The notes beneath the pieces were generated by a model. That model searched no databases and had not been told where the DNA came from. It worked only from the letters and a program-made list of their open reading frames with translations. A stretch of DNA of 39,885 nt, taken from an uncultured Algimonas sp. Lineage in GTDB: Bacteria > Pseudomonadota > Alphaproteobacteria > Caulobacterales > Maricaulaceae. The DNA is taken from positions 1-39,885 of the forward strand of contig CALDUL010000087.1 of assembly GCA_937923575.1 (NCBI GenBank), in the 5' to 3' direction. A program made the translations under genes and the position numbers. Positions 35,301-39,885 of the stretch are shown piece by piece. The number at the start of each line of letters is the position of its first letter. Within the stretch, counting starts at the first letter, position 1.

Positions 35301-36562
35301 CGACCTCCGCCACGCCTCAAAGCAGCGGCGACGTGGATGTCACCAGCCGGGACGATGATGGCAATCTGTCGGAGCAGGTCACCGCGCCCTTCGTGGATAG
35401 CCAGGCTCCGCTGCCGCCAACCATCGACACTGTGGTGCAAGGACCCGGCGGTCAGCTGACAGTCACCGGCACGGCGGAAGCCGGAACCGTGGCCACGGTC
35501 ACCTTCCCGGATGGCTCCACGGTCAATGTCCCGGTTGACGAGAACGGCAATTTTGTCGCCGTGTCAGAGACGCCGCAGACGTCCGGCGGCGTCACGGCGG
35601 TCTCGACCGATGACGATGGCAATGTGTCCGATCCGGCCGAAGGCGATTTCGTCGACGACCGCGCACCGGAAGTTCCCGCCATCGCCACGGTCGCGACCAA
35701 TGACGACGCGAATGTCGTGGTCACCGGAACGGGCGAGCCCGGCTCCACGGTTACGGTCACCTTCCCGGATGGTGGTATGGTCGACACGCTCGTCGGACCG
35801 GACGGTCTCTGGACGGCGACATCGCTGAGCGAACAGCCCGACGGCGACATCGTGGCGGTGCAGATGGACGAGGCGGGCAATCTGTCCGACGCGGACCGCG
35901 CGCCCTATGTCAATACGCTGCTGGATCGTCCGATCTTTTCGGATGCCGGTATCGGTAAGGCTATCCTGGACGCCGCACGCGGCGAGATGAGTGGTGAGCC
36001 CTTCGCGAACCGTCTCGGCGATCCAGACCTCACGAACCGTTTCGACTGGGAGCTGCCCGAGCGTGAAGACGAGGCGCGGGAGCGCGCCGAGCAGGACACG
36101 CAGTTCCGCGGAAGCGATTACATGGTCGACGTGCCTGGCGCTCCGCTTGGCGAGCAGATCTGGATCGAGGCCATCGCCAAGGGCGCGTCCATTACTGTGG
36201 AATTCGCGAGCTCTACCACCGGGGAACGCACAGTTGACCGCTGGGAGGTCACTCAGGCCAATGGCGCACCCCTGCCAAACGGTGTGCAGTTCGTGGGAGA
36301 TTACATCGTGATCGAACGCCCGCTGAACGCCGACGCGCTAACGCTGCGCGTCCGGGCTCTGCTGGAGAACGGCCAGGCCATCACTCAGTCTGTGAGTGTC
36401 GACTTGCGCACTGCAACGGTCAAACCGGTTGGCGAGGCTGTCGCAGCCGGTCAGACGCTCCAAGAGCAGATGGCCAGCCTGATCGCCCGCGCCGATGCGC
36501 AGGACCGCCCGCTGCAGGAAGCGCATTCTGAAGCGCGCCCCTATCTGGACGCCGCCGAATAG
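23399..36562 (+). CDS. giant LEPR-XLL / DUF4347 surface adhesin-like protein (4387 residues)
   Basis: An uninterrupted 13.2-kb gene. Order of parts: a short N-terminus with the LEPR-XLL signature 'LEPRILLDAA' (24-33); a linker (about 84-184) with four 'PI(A/S)E' motifs; a DUF4347 domain (about 187-340) with 'IHIVSHGEPGQFTLG' (H242) and 'ILIYGCNFGQD' (C286). Next come ~12 thrombospondin-3-like Asp-rich calcium repeats (about 347-1685) with beta-rich inserts. Cadherin/He_PIG/VCBS-like repeats ending in 'VNDAPV' follow (about 1720-3660), then six Ig-like repeats of exactly 86 residues (about 3662-4178) and a unique C-terminal ~200 residues. There is no Sec signal, RTX block or anchor. It is almost free of cysteine. 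Such proteins mediate adhesion or biofilm; calcium probably rigidifies the stalk. GAAGAG precedes the ATG. The neighbouring TolC and HlyD genes are the likely exporter. Confidence 0.92.
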   Translation: MKKTDTTLSSSQSALEAALGLEALEPRILLDAAVMATGAEALDMAMDAEVSAALEPMFLGLAPVDETLLSAPGAPFADVGQGKSDIVPIAEVPIYEPLDPSSAAALALTDPQVLLGTDAGGFATLSMDDASMDAATYADEVLAEKPGLTPISELPSANFQEKAEVTPIAEIQDKDAIVPISEQPSVDIVFIDGSVSGFEQIVDSVPAGFEIVIVSADEDGVQVMADTLAGRSDVTSIHIVSHGEPGQFTLGRSTVDAASLAGEHAGLFAQMGEAFTGAGDILIYGCNFGQDNAVLNALSDLTGTDVAASIDDTGAALVGGDWVLEARTGKIEATALNAAAFTGILADTDGDGVDDSVDIDDDNDGILDSAEGATVINGFTIGTTVLTENGDGSGSFLIPVLDSLGNQVGSLTLDYTGFNGDGGNGGNGSNSYTPTLNVGQVGSDVAIQLIYAVPDVNGHNFSYSITSNGLDFTDAEHNVQGQALSGGGQPGRVESGVFTIDHTLANDPTALLNGGTVHTIGGTGIVAGQSLNDGDAITRISGRNANRLLNIGFDIGNGETYGVDVAHNSQRPEGIEVTTFVLGTSVSAVGGVDSDGDGVFDHLDLDSDNDGIPDNIEAQTTAGYVAPNADDPATYTANNGLNSAYVGTNGLTPVNTDGDVDADYLDTDSDNEGGSDAAESGIGATTVATGLSNAGTDADGDGLFDVFEDGTASDGYNINDGQTLAAFADSDSDAGTGTPLTADVDFRDAQLDAQPVPIVPVDTDGDGIDDIVDIDDDDDGILDVNELATVRYSTEAGDLNPSSGYGGFNVFDGPTAGLEATEGNEFYHFNANTAASRGTLFTDLGAVTLPGTYTLSVDVGSFTNQQFLDNFTAGLTVGGVSGDAPGTLIASQIAVTPTPAQGTFETFTFTIEIPEGDPLLGQNIGFQFTVDPGTNTNGAIDNIRLTRPVDTDSDGVADHLDIDSDNDGLQDAAEQGGNIVSPAFAMTNAQPAGAVLGDAAATADGVVNASGSTNGFVYDTVNGPFNPTFEYSLTVPVGEVVTTAQLFSAVGSDPREGLRSYEIEVRDSGGAVVFTGSASSDTVVGVGQSLDIGGLRLTSGNYTVVLTDRDTPRTNREFSELQFRSINDTDEDGLFDHRDLDSDDDGIGDTIEGRATAGYIDNPGSAGADADEDGYLDLFDSDDVNFGSDQAIIVDTDDDGTADYRDLDSDGDGISDTVESGLTQSGVDANMDGIDDDASIGASYANPDGSNPDPLNDLTNADSDPTLPDFRSVQDTDGDGVADVDDLDDDNDGILDVNEGQGASGLELASSPAQEYESTRVFDTPDQGDGDSEIYNLEGQDGQTIDLIATIVSSSSADGVSFRGTTGGSVGSLIDANTTATIRYDAVLTGTNTPQEFSAVVAVGDIDGPGNATTSSTRTESFTINISEIYGYALSPTSTVEVTDNGDGTLTFTGTVQVSGSDPDGKVFFALRDTSSFSVTYDNTPTTGNGAAGFSLNFADTPTTQEFVYVGEATDTDGDGIANHLDLDSDNDGISDLEESGSGGLDANNDGVLDAMATPALQSANDLDDDGLLDSLDNGNEVTPRQTADGDGVADYLDLDSDGDGIADAIEARPTSAGNVITVGGDAGDNDGDGVLDHFDTDSGFGGTFTAPVNTDAAIGNNADGLADYIDTDSDGDGTLDSAESGLTGLPADVTFADADGTFVPSTGLSNEVGDTSEVAYREIDTPTIIDLNDDNSTADLNSSYSYSEGDGTVNVIPVTADVIDAGNNITSVSIELAGFADGTDETLTVGGVAFVPGTNSSGTATLGGVPVTLSLVGSTLTVAASDGTSTLDQAALDGLLRGASYSHSSDAPTDGNRTLTFSATDSSGNTTAMDAVATIAVASVNDAPVTALAVANQSGSDGAAIAPLDVTPAFDDPDGDTLSYSVSGLPAGLSIDMTTGLITGTTAADASQGGPANDGVYSVTVTATDPDGLSVDTNFTYTLTNPAPVVDTPIGAQAAEDGDVVSFTPAITDPDGDTLSYTATGLPMGLSIDGMTGEISGTLDNSASQVNGGVHMITVTADDGEGGTVTDSFTLTVTNPVPDAIDDLITTPEDTAVEVVVRGNDADPDGDDLTVTAVTQGTNGSVTIDATSGNPVYTPNADFNGTDTFTYTISDGEGGTDTATVMVTVDPVQDAPVAVDDVESITEDDTVSDSVLSANVNAADSDADGDTLTVTMIDGAPFTPGTQLTLPSGALLTMRADGSYDYDTNGAFDGLSDGDSVTDSFTYTIDDGNGGTDTARVDINISGVNDAPIAEANARTITEDQTAAETGNVIADDNGLGVDSDLEGDSLTVSDVDGTPVVADTVITGTYGTLTIQPDGSYSYQLDTTNVQAFQTAQTETDSFTYTINDGNGGTDTATLEFSIDGQNDAPVAVADTETTDEETLVSGNALPNDSDIDGGPLVVTPQTGVAGSGGGVFSIDAAGMWSFDPNGEFERLGVGDSATTALTYQIDDGLGGTDTATVTITVTGVNDVPGVVDDTGTTQEDMPLTLNVLSNDSDLDGDTLTLDSVTQPPNGTVAIVGGQLVYTPNANFKGTDSFTYTVDDGNGGTATATVSVTVEPVNDAPVAVDEAVTTSEDTPVTVDVLPNDADVDGDTLTVTDVTQGTNGTVAIVGGQLVYTPNADSNGEDIFTYTVDDGQGGTDVATVTVRIVSVNDVPVAVDDAVSTAEDTPIDIPVLNNDSDVDGDTLTVTAVTQGTNGSVAIDPVTGKPVYTPNADFNGTDSFTYTVDDGFGATAMATVTLTVDSVNDAPVVVTSVAQQISTEAMALTPVDVAALFDDIDGDTLRYGSPDAPAWITIDPNTGELTGTPPADASVSGPYTITLTATDPDGEVASTTVTFDVANPAPVVNNATADLSLLDGQTVSIATDFVDPDGDSLTYTAIGLPSGLSILPTTGEIVGTLDNSASQGGTDGVYSVIVTADDGQGGTVNQTIDITVTNPSPVATDDNFAANEGETITANVILGSDTDTDLDPDDLTALAFTGQAGDMGGLFSITADGTLTFDTNGEFEDLDVGETRVTSVSYEISDGEGGTDTATVFITVSGTNDAPVMTGPLVAQSGTDNAALTPYDVSGLFGDVDGEPLSYALQDAPSWLTIEPSTGVITGTPPADGSQGGANSDGVYALTVTVSDPDGESVSQQVIYSVSNTDVVAANDAFTIVEDGSVASNLITANDLDADSDSLTIDAVALPDGSALPIGSDVSLPEGTLRVNADGTFEFTAAPDYNGVLSFGYTVTDSQGSTDVATVTITVTPEPDAPRVIDPATGNDATDPNSALPEISGNDGQTLIDIPIAQVFREPDGQTLTYSLPDAPEWLSIDPDTGVISGTPPADASTGGPVNDGRYAVTVTATDPDGSSVSTVLNLELTNTVPDALADGVIETPEDTPVTIDVLGNDTDTDGDRLVVNQIDGQAVAPGDVVAVEGGEVTVNTDGTLTYTPGADYNGQPSFTYQVSDNEGGVNDATVTLAVQSVADAPVLSLDVAVETDHDSPAISPVAPGSFVSDVDSTEMSQITLTLTGPDDGEGETLTLGGVDVSVPVMTTVTVDGVAYNVVSDGRSVTVRPVDITAPVANVDAVLASLTYAHQSDAVTLGDRTVTITVTDETDVTSSEGEIVITVNEDVTSPEPPIVNPPVQEPEGPLTVTGTGEPGSTAKVTFPDGTTADVEVDSEGNFTATSETPQPDGDVTVVLCDPTGNESPPVTEPWVDEQAPLPPVITTIVQNPEGPLTITGEGEPGSTAKVAFPDGTIADVEVDSEGNWTATSDAPQPNGDVTVALRDPNGNDSPPVTEPWVDMQNPLPPVITTIVQNPEGPLTVTGEGEPDSTATVTFPDGSTVDVEVDSEGNWSATSETPQSSGDVSVVTTDENGNESEPDDGVFIDEQAPLPPTITSVVQQPEGPLTVTGRGEPGATAIVVFPDGSVVEVEIDADGNFAATSATPQSSGDVDVTSRDDDGNLSEQVTAPFVDSQAPLPPTIDTVVQGPGGQLTVTGTAEAGTVATVTFPDGSTVNVPVDENGNFVAVSETPQTSGGVTAVSTDDDGNVSDPAEGDFVDDRAPEVPAIATVATNDDANVVVTGTGEPGSTVTVTFPDGGMVDTLVGPDGLWTATSLSEQPDGDIVAVQMDEAGNLSDADRAPYVNTLLDRPIFSDAGIGKAILDAARGEMSGEPFANRLGDPDLTNRFDWELPEREDEARERAEQDTQFRGSDYMVDVPGAPLGEQIWIEAIAKGASITVEFASSTTGERTVDRWEVTQANGAPLPNGVQFVGDYIVIERPLNADALTLRVRALLENGQAITQSVSVDLRTATVKPVGEAVAAGQTLQEQMASLIARADAQDRPLQEAHSEARPYLDAAE
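24437..28450 (+). repeat. thrombospondin type-3-like calcium-binding repeat region
   Basis: About a dozen segments of the form DTDGDGVxDxxDxDxDNDGI recur near 24437, 25175, 25678, 26241, 26780, 26980, 27219, 27943, 28160, 28290 and 28390. Several are followed by 'E(S/A)G' or 'ATAGY' spacers. Between some of them lie 110-200-residue beta-rich inserts (for example about 25760-26235, 26320-26775 and 27290-27930), whose DNA is noticeably richer in A and T than the rest of the gene. Confidence 0.85.
30950..31783 (+). repeat. three tandem cadherin-like repeats, 276-bp period
   Basis: Three units begin at 30950, 31226 and 31502, with a spacing of exactly 276 bases (92 residues). The third is two codons longer. 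Each runs from 'VDD/VDE...EDTP' through 'NDSDVDGDTLT' and 'YTPNA' to 'SFTYTVDDG' and 'VNDAPV' or similar. A related unit sits apart near 29660-29930. DNA similarity between units is high, which suggests recent tandem duplication. Confidence 0.82.
34383..35930 (+). repeat. six tandem Ig-like repeats, exact 258-bp period
   Basis: Equivalent positions recur at 34383, 34641, 34899, 35157, 35415 and 35673, always 258 bases (86 residues) apart, with no insertion or deletion. Each unit has 'PLTVTG(T/E)GEPG(S/A)T', 'VTFPDG(T/S)', 'VEVDSEGN' and 'DEQAPLPP'-like joints, matching bacterial Ig-like (Big_6-type) modules. Units 2 and 3 are nearly identical in DNA over long stretches, so duplication or conversion is recent. 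The last unit is the most diverged. Confidence 0.9.
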
Positions 36563-36609
36563 GGCGAGTGTCAGAATACCGGGCCCGGGGCACTTTCCGG
36601 TCTGGGGAG

Positions 36610-36637
36610 GGCCGCGCCGAAAGGTGCGGCCTTTTTT
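36610..36637 (+). terminator. intrinsic terminator of the giant gene
   Basis: A nine-base GC-rich stem, GGCCGCGCC and GGTGCGGCC with one G-T pair, closes a GAAA loop and is followed by six T residues. It starts 47 bases after the stop of the giant gene and is the clearest rho-independent terminator in the window. Confidence 0.92.
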
Positions 36638-36711
36638 ATTGTCCAGAAATGAGAGCGACTGGCCGGTGGCCCAAGTCAGTGCGCCGCATGGCAGCCCGAT
36701 GCGGTTGTCTT

Positions 36712-36783
36712 TCAGGTCAACCACAGCACGACTGCGCCCACGGCCAGCAGGACGACAATGAAGATCTGCCAGCGTCGGCTCAT
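36712..36783 (-). CDS. possible 23-residue single-helix membrane peptide
   Basis: An ATG ten bases downstream of the HD-domain gene's stop opens a 23-codon frame. A short basic start (MSRRW) leads into one hydrophobic stretch (IFIVVLLAVGAVVLWL) and then a stop. This is a perfect size for one transmembrane helix with positive-inside orientation. Only AGG, overlapping the previous stop, could act as ribosome site, so translation would depend on coupling. It may be a genuine small protein at the end of the operon or a chance frame. No family is recognised. Confidence 0.4.
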   Translation of the reverse strand: MSRRWQIFIVVLLAVGAVVLWLT

Positions 36784-36793
36784 TGTGTGGAGC

Positions 36794-37411
36794 CTAAAGC
36801 GGTCGCGGCGCGTCGTGGAACACTTCGCGCATGAGCGGGATGAAGCTCTCCAGCGGATCGACTTCGAAATCTGGATCAAAGGCGGGTGCGTCCCATTCGT
36901 CGACCAGTTTAACGGCGAGAGGATACCAGCTCTCGCCTTCCCACTGCTTGCGCAAATCTGTCGGTGCTCCGAGATAGTGGTAGTAGTGCTCGCCCTGGAA
37001 GGCCTGGTGATTGTAGATCACGTGATAGCTGTCTTCGCTGATGTAGGGCCGCATCATTTCGGCGGCGATCGGGCCGTGGTTCGGCACATTGATGACTTTT
37101 GCCATGTCGTGACACAGCGCGATGACGATGTGCTCAGTGCTCGCACCAGCCCGTCGCGCGAGCGTTCCGCACATCAGCGCATGCTGCAGCTGGTCGCATT
37201 TGAATCCGAGCGTCGCGTCCTCGAGCTGGCGCAGCATGTCGATAAAGCGGTCCGCGGTCCTTCCGAAGTCCTGCTTGTGCGCCGCGCCGATAATCTTCCA
37301 ATCGTCCAGCGTGCCGTCCTGCATGCGCGTGAAGTCGGCGCGCGCGTCAGAGGCAGGCGCGTCTGCCAGCATGGCGTCCATCTGGTTCTGGTCGATGTCG
37401 AGTGCGGTCAC
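36794..37411 (-). CDS. HD-domain protein (possible PhnZ/MIOX-like oxygenase or phosphohydrolase)
   Basis: A 205-residue soluble protein. The HD core reads 'QHALMCGTLARRAG' (H77) then 'IALCHDMAKV' (H101-D102), followed by 'NHGPIAAEMMRPYIS' (H112), 'VIYNHQAFQGEHYYH' and 'KLVDEWDAPAFDP'. The order H...HD...H...D fits metal-binding HD proteins. The fully conserved 'QHA' and 'NHG' contexts resemble HD oxygenases such as PhnZ more than classic nucleotide phosphohydrolases, but this is inference. The GTG start has a good AGGGAG site about nine bases upstream that overlaps the stop region of the thioesterase gene. The two are therefore one operon. The substrate is unknown. Confidence 0.75.
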   Translation of the reverse strand: MTALDIDQNQMDAMLADAPASDARADFTRMQDGTLDDWKIIGAAHKQDFGRTADRFIDMLRQLEDATLGFKCDQLQHALMCGTLARRAGASTEHIVIALCHDMAKVINVPNHGPIAAEMMRPYISEDSYHVIYNHQAFQGEHYYHYLGAPTDLRKQWEGESWYPLAVKLVDEWDAPAFDPDFEVDPLESFIPLMREVFHDAPRPL

Positions 37412-37425
37412 GGTGTAATCTCCCT

Positions 37426-37857
37426 CTAAGCTTCTATAAGATGAAGTTTGGTTCTCATAGTATCAGAAATCGGCACGGGACGCCTCGACTTTTCGTCAAC
37501 ATACACATGTGTGAAATGGCCACGCGCCGCGGTCTCCTCCGAGCCTTCGCCGAACAGTCCGATTTCATAGGTGACCGACGACGACCCAACACGTGCCACA
37601 CGCAGCCCCGCCGTGACGGTCTCCGGATAGGCGAGGGGCGCGAAATAGCTGCAGCCCGTCTCGACCACGAGGCCGATGATCTCACTCTTGCCGATCTCCA
37701 GCAGCCCGTTCTCGATGAGCCAGCTGTTCACCACAGTATCGAAATAGAAGTAATAGACCGAATTATTGACATGGCCGTAGACGTCGTTGTCCGCCCAGCG
37801 AGTCGTGATCGAGGTGTGGTGTGGATAGCCCGCAAGGGTGTCGGGTTGTCGTCTCAT
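37426..37857 (-). CDS. acyl-CoA thioesterase, 4HBT (YbgC-like) hotdog fold
   Basis: A 143-residue hotdog-fold thioesterase. The diagnostic N-terminal segment 'TRWADNDVYGHVNNSVYYF' contains the catalytic aspartate (D25) and 'GHVNN' loop, and 'FDTVVNSWLIENG' follows on the long central helix. The second half has 'ETGCSYFAPLAYPETV', typical of the family's beta-sheet. It would hydrolyse acyl-CoA to free acid and CoA; chain length and class cannot be told. It is first in a minus-strand operon with the HD protein. The 176 bases upstream, shared with the divergent outer-membrane protein gene, show no confident promoter. Confidence 0.88.
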   Translation of the reverse strand: MRRQPDTLAGYPHHTSITTRWADNDVYGHVNNSVYYFYFDTVVNSWLIENGLLEIGKSEIIGLVVETGCSYFAPLAYPETVTAGLRVARVGSSSVTYEIGLFGEGSEETAARGHFTHVYVDEKSRRPVPISDTMRTKLHLIEA

Positions 37858-38033
37858 CGGTTCATCTCAGGCCCTGCCGCTTCTCTCGATGCCCCGGTCG
37901 CGATGCTATCACGAAAATGCCAGCCCCACGTGACATTGGCTCGCTTTTCGTTTTTCCATCTGTGACCCCCGGCACCGCCAAATGCAATTAGGGGAGCGCA
38001 ACACTAACGACCGCATCTTCCGAAAGTTATCAC

Positions 38034-38783
38034 ATGCGCCCATCTCTTGCCATCGCCGTTGCTACGCTTACGGCTCTCGCCCTGCCATCCATAGCCCAGG
38101 CTCAGCTCGTGGATGATTTCTACATCTCCGGGTCCGTTGGCTATGCGTCGCCCTCATCCGTCGACTTCAATGGCATTCAAATGCCAGAGGCCGGAACGCC
38201 GGGGCAAGCGGGTGCCCCGGCGATCGTCGATGCGACCTTTGACGACGCCATAGCCCTTGAAGCGGCCGTCGGCGGAAACCTTACCGATGCGCTCAGCCTC
38301 GGCCCGCTGCGCGGCCGAGTGGAACTCGGCGTAAGCTACGTCGAAGCCGATGTGAGCGGAGGCGCATTCAACGATGGCAATCAGATCTTTTCCGGTGACC
38401 AGAGTGTTCTGTCCTTCCTCCTGAATTCCTATACCGAATACCGCCCGGAGGATGATGCGAGGGTCGTCCCCTATGTCGGCGGCGGTATTGGCTTCGCACA
38501 GGTCGAGAGCGACATAGTGTACTTTCCCGATAATGGCGTGGCTACGTCTCCGACCTTCGGTGTGTTTGCCGACGACACGGTGCTGACGACCCATATGACA
38601 GGCGGGCTGACCATCCGTGCGAACGATGCCTTCGATGTGTTCGCCGAAGCCCGCTACGCCACCGCCTATGGGGTGGACGGCGAACGGCGTTTCGTGGCCG
38701 GCGGGGAAGATAGGGTCAACGCGTCCGTGGACAGCGATGTCTCCGTCTTCTCTCTCCAGACTGGTCTGCGCTACAAGTTCTAG
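38034..38783 (+). CDS. outer-membrane beta-barrel protein (OmpA-like/opacity type)
   Basis: A 249-residue secreted protein. The signal peptide ends at 'SIAQA|QLV', about residue 23. Beta-barrel features include alternating strands ('DFYISGSVGYAS', 'RGRVELGVSYVEADV', 'VVPYVGGGIGFAQVE', 'AFDVFAEARYATAYG') and a terminal aromatic residue in 'SLQTGLRYKF', the Bam recognition signature. Predicted eight strands match small opacity-like porins of alphaproteobacteria. A hydrophilic, D/N/G-rich loop near residue 100 would face outside. Function is structural or adhesive in relatives, not specific. A hairpin terminator follows closely. Confidence 0.85.
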   Translation: MRPSLAIAVATLTALALPSIAQAQLVDDFYISGSVGYASPSSVDFNGIQMPEAGTPGQAGAPAIVDATFDDAIALEAAVGGNLTDALSLGPLRGRVELGVSYVEADVSGGAFNDGNQIFSGDQSVLSFLLNSYTEYRPEDDARVVPYVGGGIGFAQVESDIVYFPDNGVATSPTFGVFADDTVLTTHMTGGLTIRANDAFDVFAEARYATAYGVDGERRFVAGGEDRVNASVDSDVSVFSLQTGLRYKF

Positions 38784-38814
38784 GATTGGACCCTTCCGAT
38801 TGCGTCAAGACGTA

Positions 38815-38860
38815 GCGGGGGTGTGAAACCGCACTGTCGGCACATCACCCCCGCCGTTTT
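38815..38860 (+). terminator. intrinsic terminator after the beta-barrel gene
   Basis: GCGGGGGTG at 38815-38823 pairs perfectly with CACCCCCGC at 38846-38854, leaving a 22-base loop, and is followed by CGTTTTAC. It lies between the convergent barrel gene and alcohol dehydrogenase gene. The T-run is on the plus strand only, so it mainly serves the barrel gene. Confidence 0.75.
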
Positions 38861-38862
38861 AC

Positions 38863-39885
38863 TTATGCGATGGCTTGGTAGATCGCTGTGATATTTTCCA
38901 GCGTCAGCGGGCGGGGATTGTTGCGCAGCACTCGCTCCTTCAGCACCGCATCGTCGGCCATCATCGGGATGTCGGTGTTCTTGATATTCACGTCGGCCAA
39001 GCGCTGCGGAACCTTCGTGGCGTATTTGATGCGCACCATCTCGTCGATCATGGCCGTCGCACTGGGCTTCAGGCCGAGATCTGTGGCGATCTCCGAATAC
39101 CAGCGATCGGCGCGATCTTCCTCAGCGTTGAACTTCATCACTTCGGTGAGCACCAGCGCGTTAGAAAGACCGTGCGGGACGTGGAAGAAGCCGCCCAGCG
39201 GATAGGCCAGGCCGTGCACTGCGCCAACCGGTGCGTTTGAAAATGCCTGCCCCGCCAGCATCGCGCCGATGAGCATATCGTTGCGCGCCTCCACATCATC
39301 CGGCGTATCGACCGCGCGCACGATGGCCCCGCGTAACTTGCGCAAAGCCGAGAGCGCCAGCGCGTCGCTGATCGGGTTCTTGCGATGCACGGATGTGTAG
39401 GCTTCGATGGCGTGGACCATGGCGTCGATGCCGGTCGCCGCCGTGATCGAGGCGGGCAGGCCAAGCGTTAGGTCGGCGTCCAGCAGCACCCGGTCGGCAT
39501 AGAGCGGGTCGGACACGACGGCCGCCTTGGAGCTCTCGCCCGTCGTGATGATGGCGACATTGGTCACCTCGCTGCCCGTGCCGGACGTCGTCGGAATCAG
39601 CAGCAGCGGAAGCCTCGGCCCCTGCGCGACATCGACGCCGTAGATTTCCGGCAGGCTGACATGATTGGCCGCGAGGAAGGCAATGACCTTCGCCGTGTCC
39701 ATGGGAGAGCCGCCGCCAAAGCCGATGACCAGTCCTGCGCCGAACTCCCGCACCGCCCGCGCGCCGGCCTCGACAATGGCCTCCGGCGGATCGGCCACGA
39801 CCTCGTCGAACACCATGACGTGGTAGCCCGCGTCCTGCAGCGCCGCGAGACCGGGGTCGAGCAGCCCAAGCGACCGTACGCCCTT
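38863..39885 (-). CDS. iron-containing alcohol dehydrogenase (N-terminus cut by window end)
   Basis: At least 340 residues of a type III (iron-dependent) alcohol dehydrogenase, which oxidises or reduces alcohols and aldehydes with NAD(P). The NAD-binding motif 'GFGGGSPMDTAKVIA' and 'IPTTSGTGSEVTN' are complete. The metal site includes 'GIDAMVHAIEAYTS' and 'VGAVHGLAYPLGGFFHVPHG'. The reading frame stays open to the last base of the window; residues before the internal Met at 39816 ('SLGLLDPGLAALQDAG') match the family, so that Met is not the true start. About 40-50 residues are missing. The substrate cannot be inferred. It converges on the beta-barrel gene. Confidence 0.93.
   Translation of the reverse strand, partial: KGVRSLGLLDPGLAALQDAGYHVMVFDEVVADPPEAIVEAGARAVREFGAGLVIGFGGGSPMDTAKVIAFLAANHVSLPEIYGVDVAQGPRLPLLLIPTTSGTGSEVTNVAIITTGESSKAAVVSDPLYADRVLLDADLTLGLPASITAATGIDAMVHAIEAYTSVHRKNPISDALALSALRKLRGAIVRAVDTPDDVEARNDMLIGAMLAGQAFSNAPVGAVHGLAYPLGGFFHVPHGLSNALVLTEVMKFNAEEDRADRWYSEIATDLGLKPSATAMIDEMVRIKYATKVPQRLADVNIKNTDIPMMADDAVLKERVLRNNPRPLTLENITAIYQAIA

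Noticed and set aside
34383-35930. Regular repeats considered as a CRISPR array
   Set aside because: The period is 258 bases in one continuous coding frame, with repeat units encoding Ig-like domains and no short direct-repeat/spacer layout.

Overview
The window is GC-rich, tightly packed bacterial chromosome. It most likely comes from an alphaproteobacterium of the Hyphomonadaceae/Maricaulis type. Two things point there. One is the run tsaE-amgK-murU-addB-addA-trxA followed by folC and accD, which is a typical alphaproteobacterial neighbourhood. The other is an AccD whose N-terminal zinc ribbon has lost most cysteines, as is usual in that class. The genus is an inference; no rRNA or marker search could be run.

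Layout. Positions 1-2494 hold a flavin-fold protein fragment, a DUF3137 membrane protein, a Ca2+/Na+ antiporter and an adrenodoxin-type ferredoxin. Positions 2569-11665 are one overlapping plus-strand operon: tRNA t6A modification (tsaE), peptidoglycan sugar recycling (amgK, murU), AddAB recombination nuclease and thioredoxin. Positions 11672-13977 are an accessory insert between trxA and folC: two paralogous lipoproteins, a small unknown protein and a peroxiredoxin-like protein. folC and accD follow on the minus strand. Beyond accD the usual trp neighbour is absent. Instead there is a gap carrying a broken RTX-like reading frame, then a CcmG-like thioredoxin and a tRNA-Arg(CCG).

The centrepiece is 17295-36562, about 19 kb. 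A minus-strand operon encodes three membrane-fusion components: a small exported adaptor, a cytosolic-domain/TM/HlyD protein, and a PqqD-like/M50 zinc-protease/HlyD fusion. Diverging from it are a lipoprotein TolC-type outer-membrane channel and a 4387-residue surface protein. The giant protein carries an N-terminal LEPR-XLL signature, a DUF4347 domain with a His/Cys pair, about a dozen thrombospondin-3-like calcium repeats, many cadherin/Ig-like repeats and six exactly 86-residue Ig-like repeats. No ABC ATPase gene and no RTX-type C-terminal secretion signal are visible. The cluster therefore looks like a dedicated secretion system in which an M50-HlyD fusion stands where a LapB/HlyB ABC transporter would be expected. 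This is the best candidate for an under-described system in the window.

Positions 36600-39885 hold a strong terminator, a minus-strand operon (thioesterase, HD-domain protein, possible 23-residue membrane peptide), an outer-membrane beta-barrel protein with terminator, and an iron-type alcohol dehydrogenase cut by the window end.
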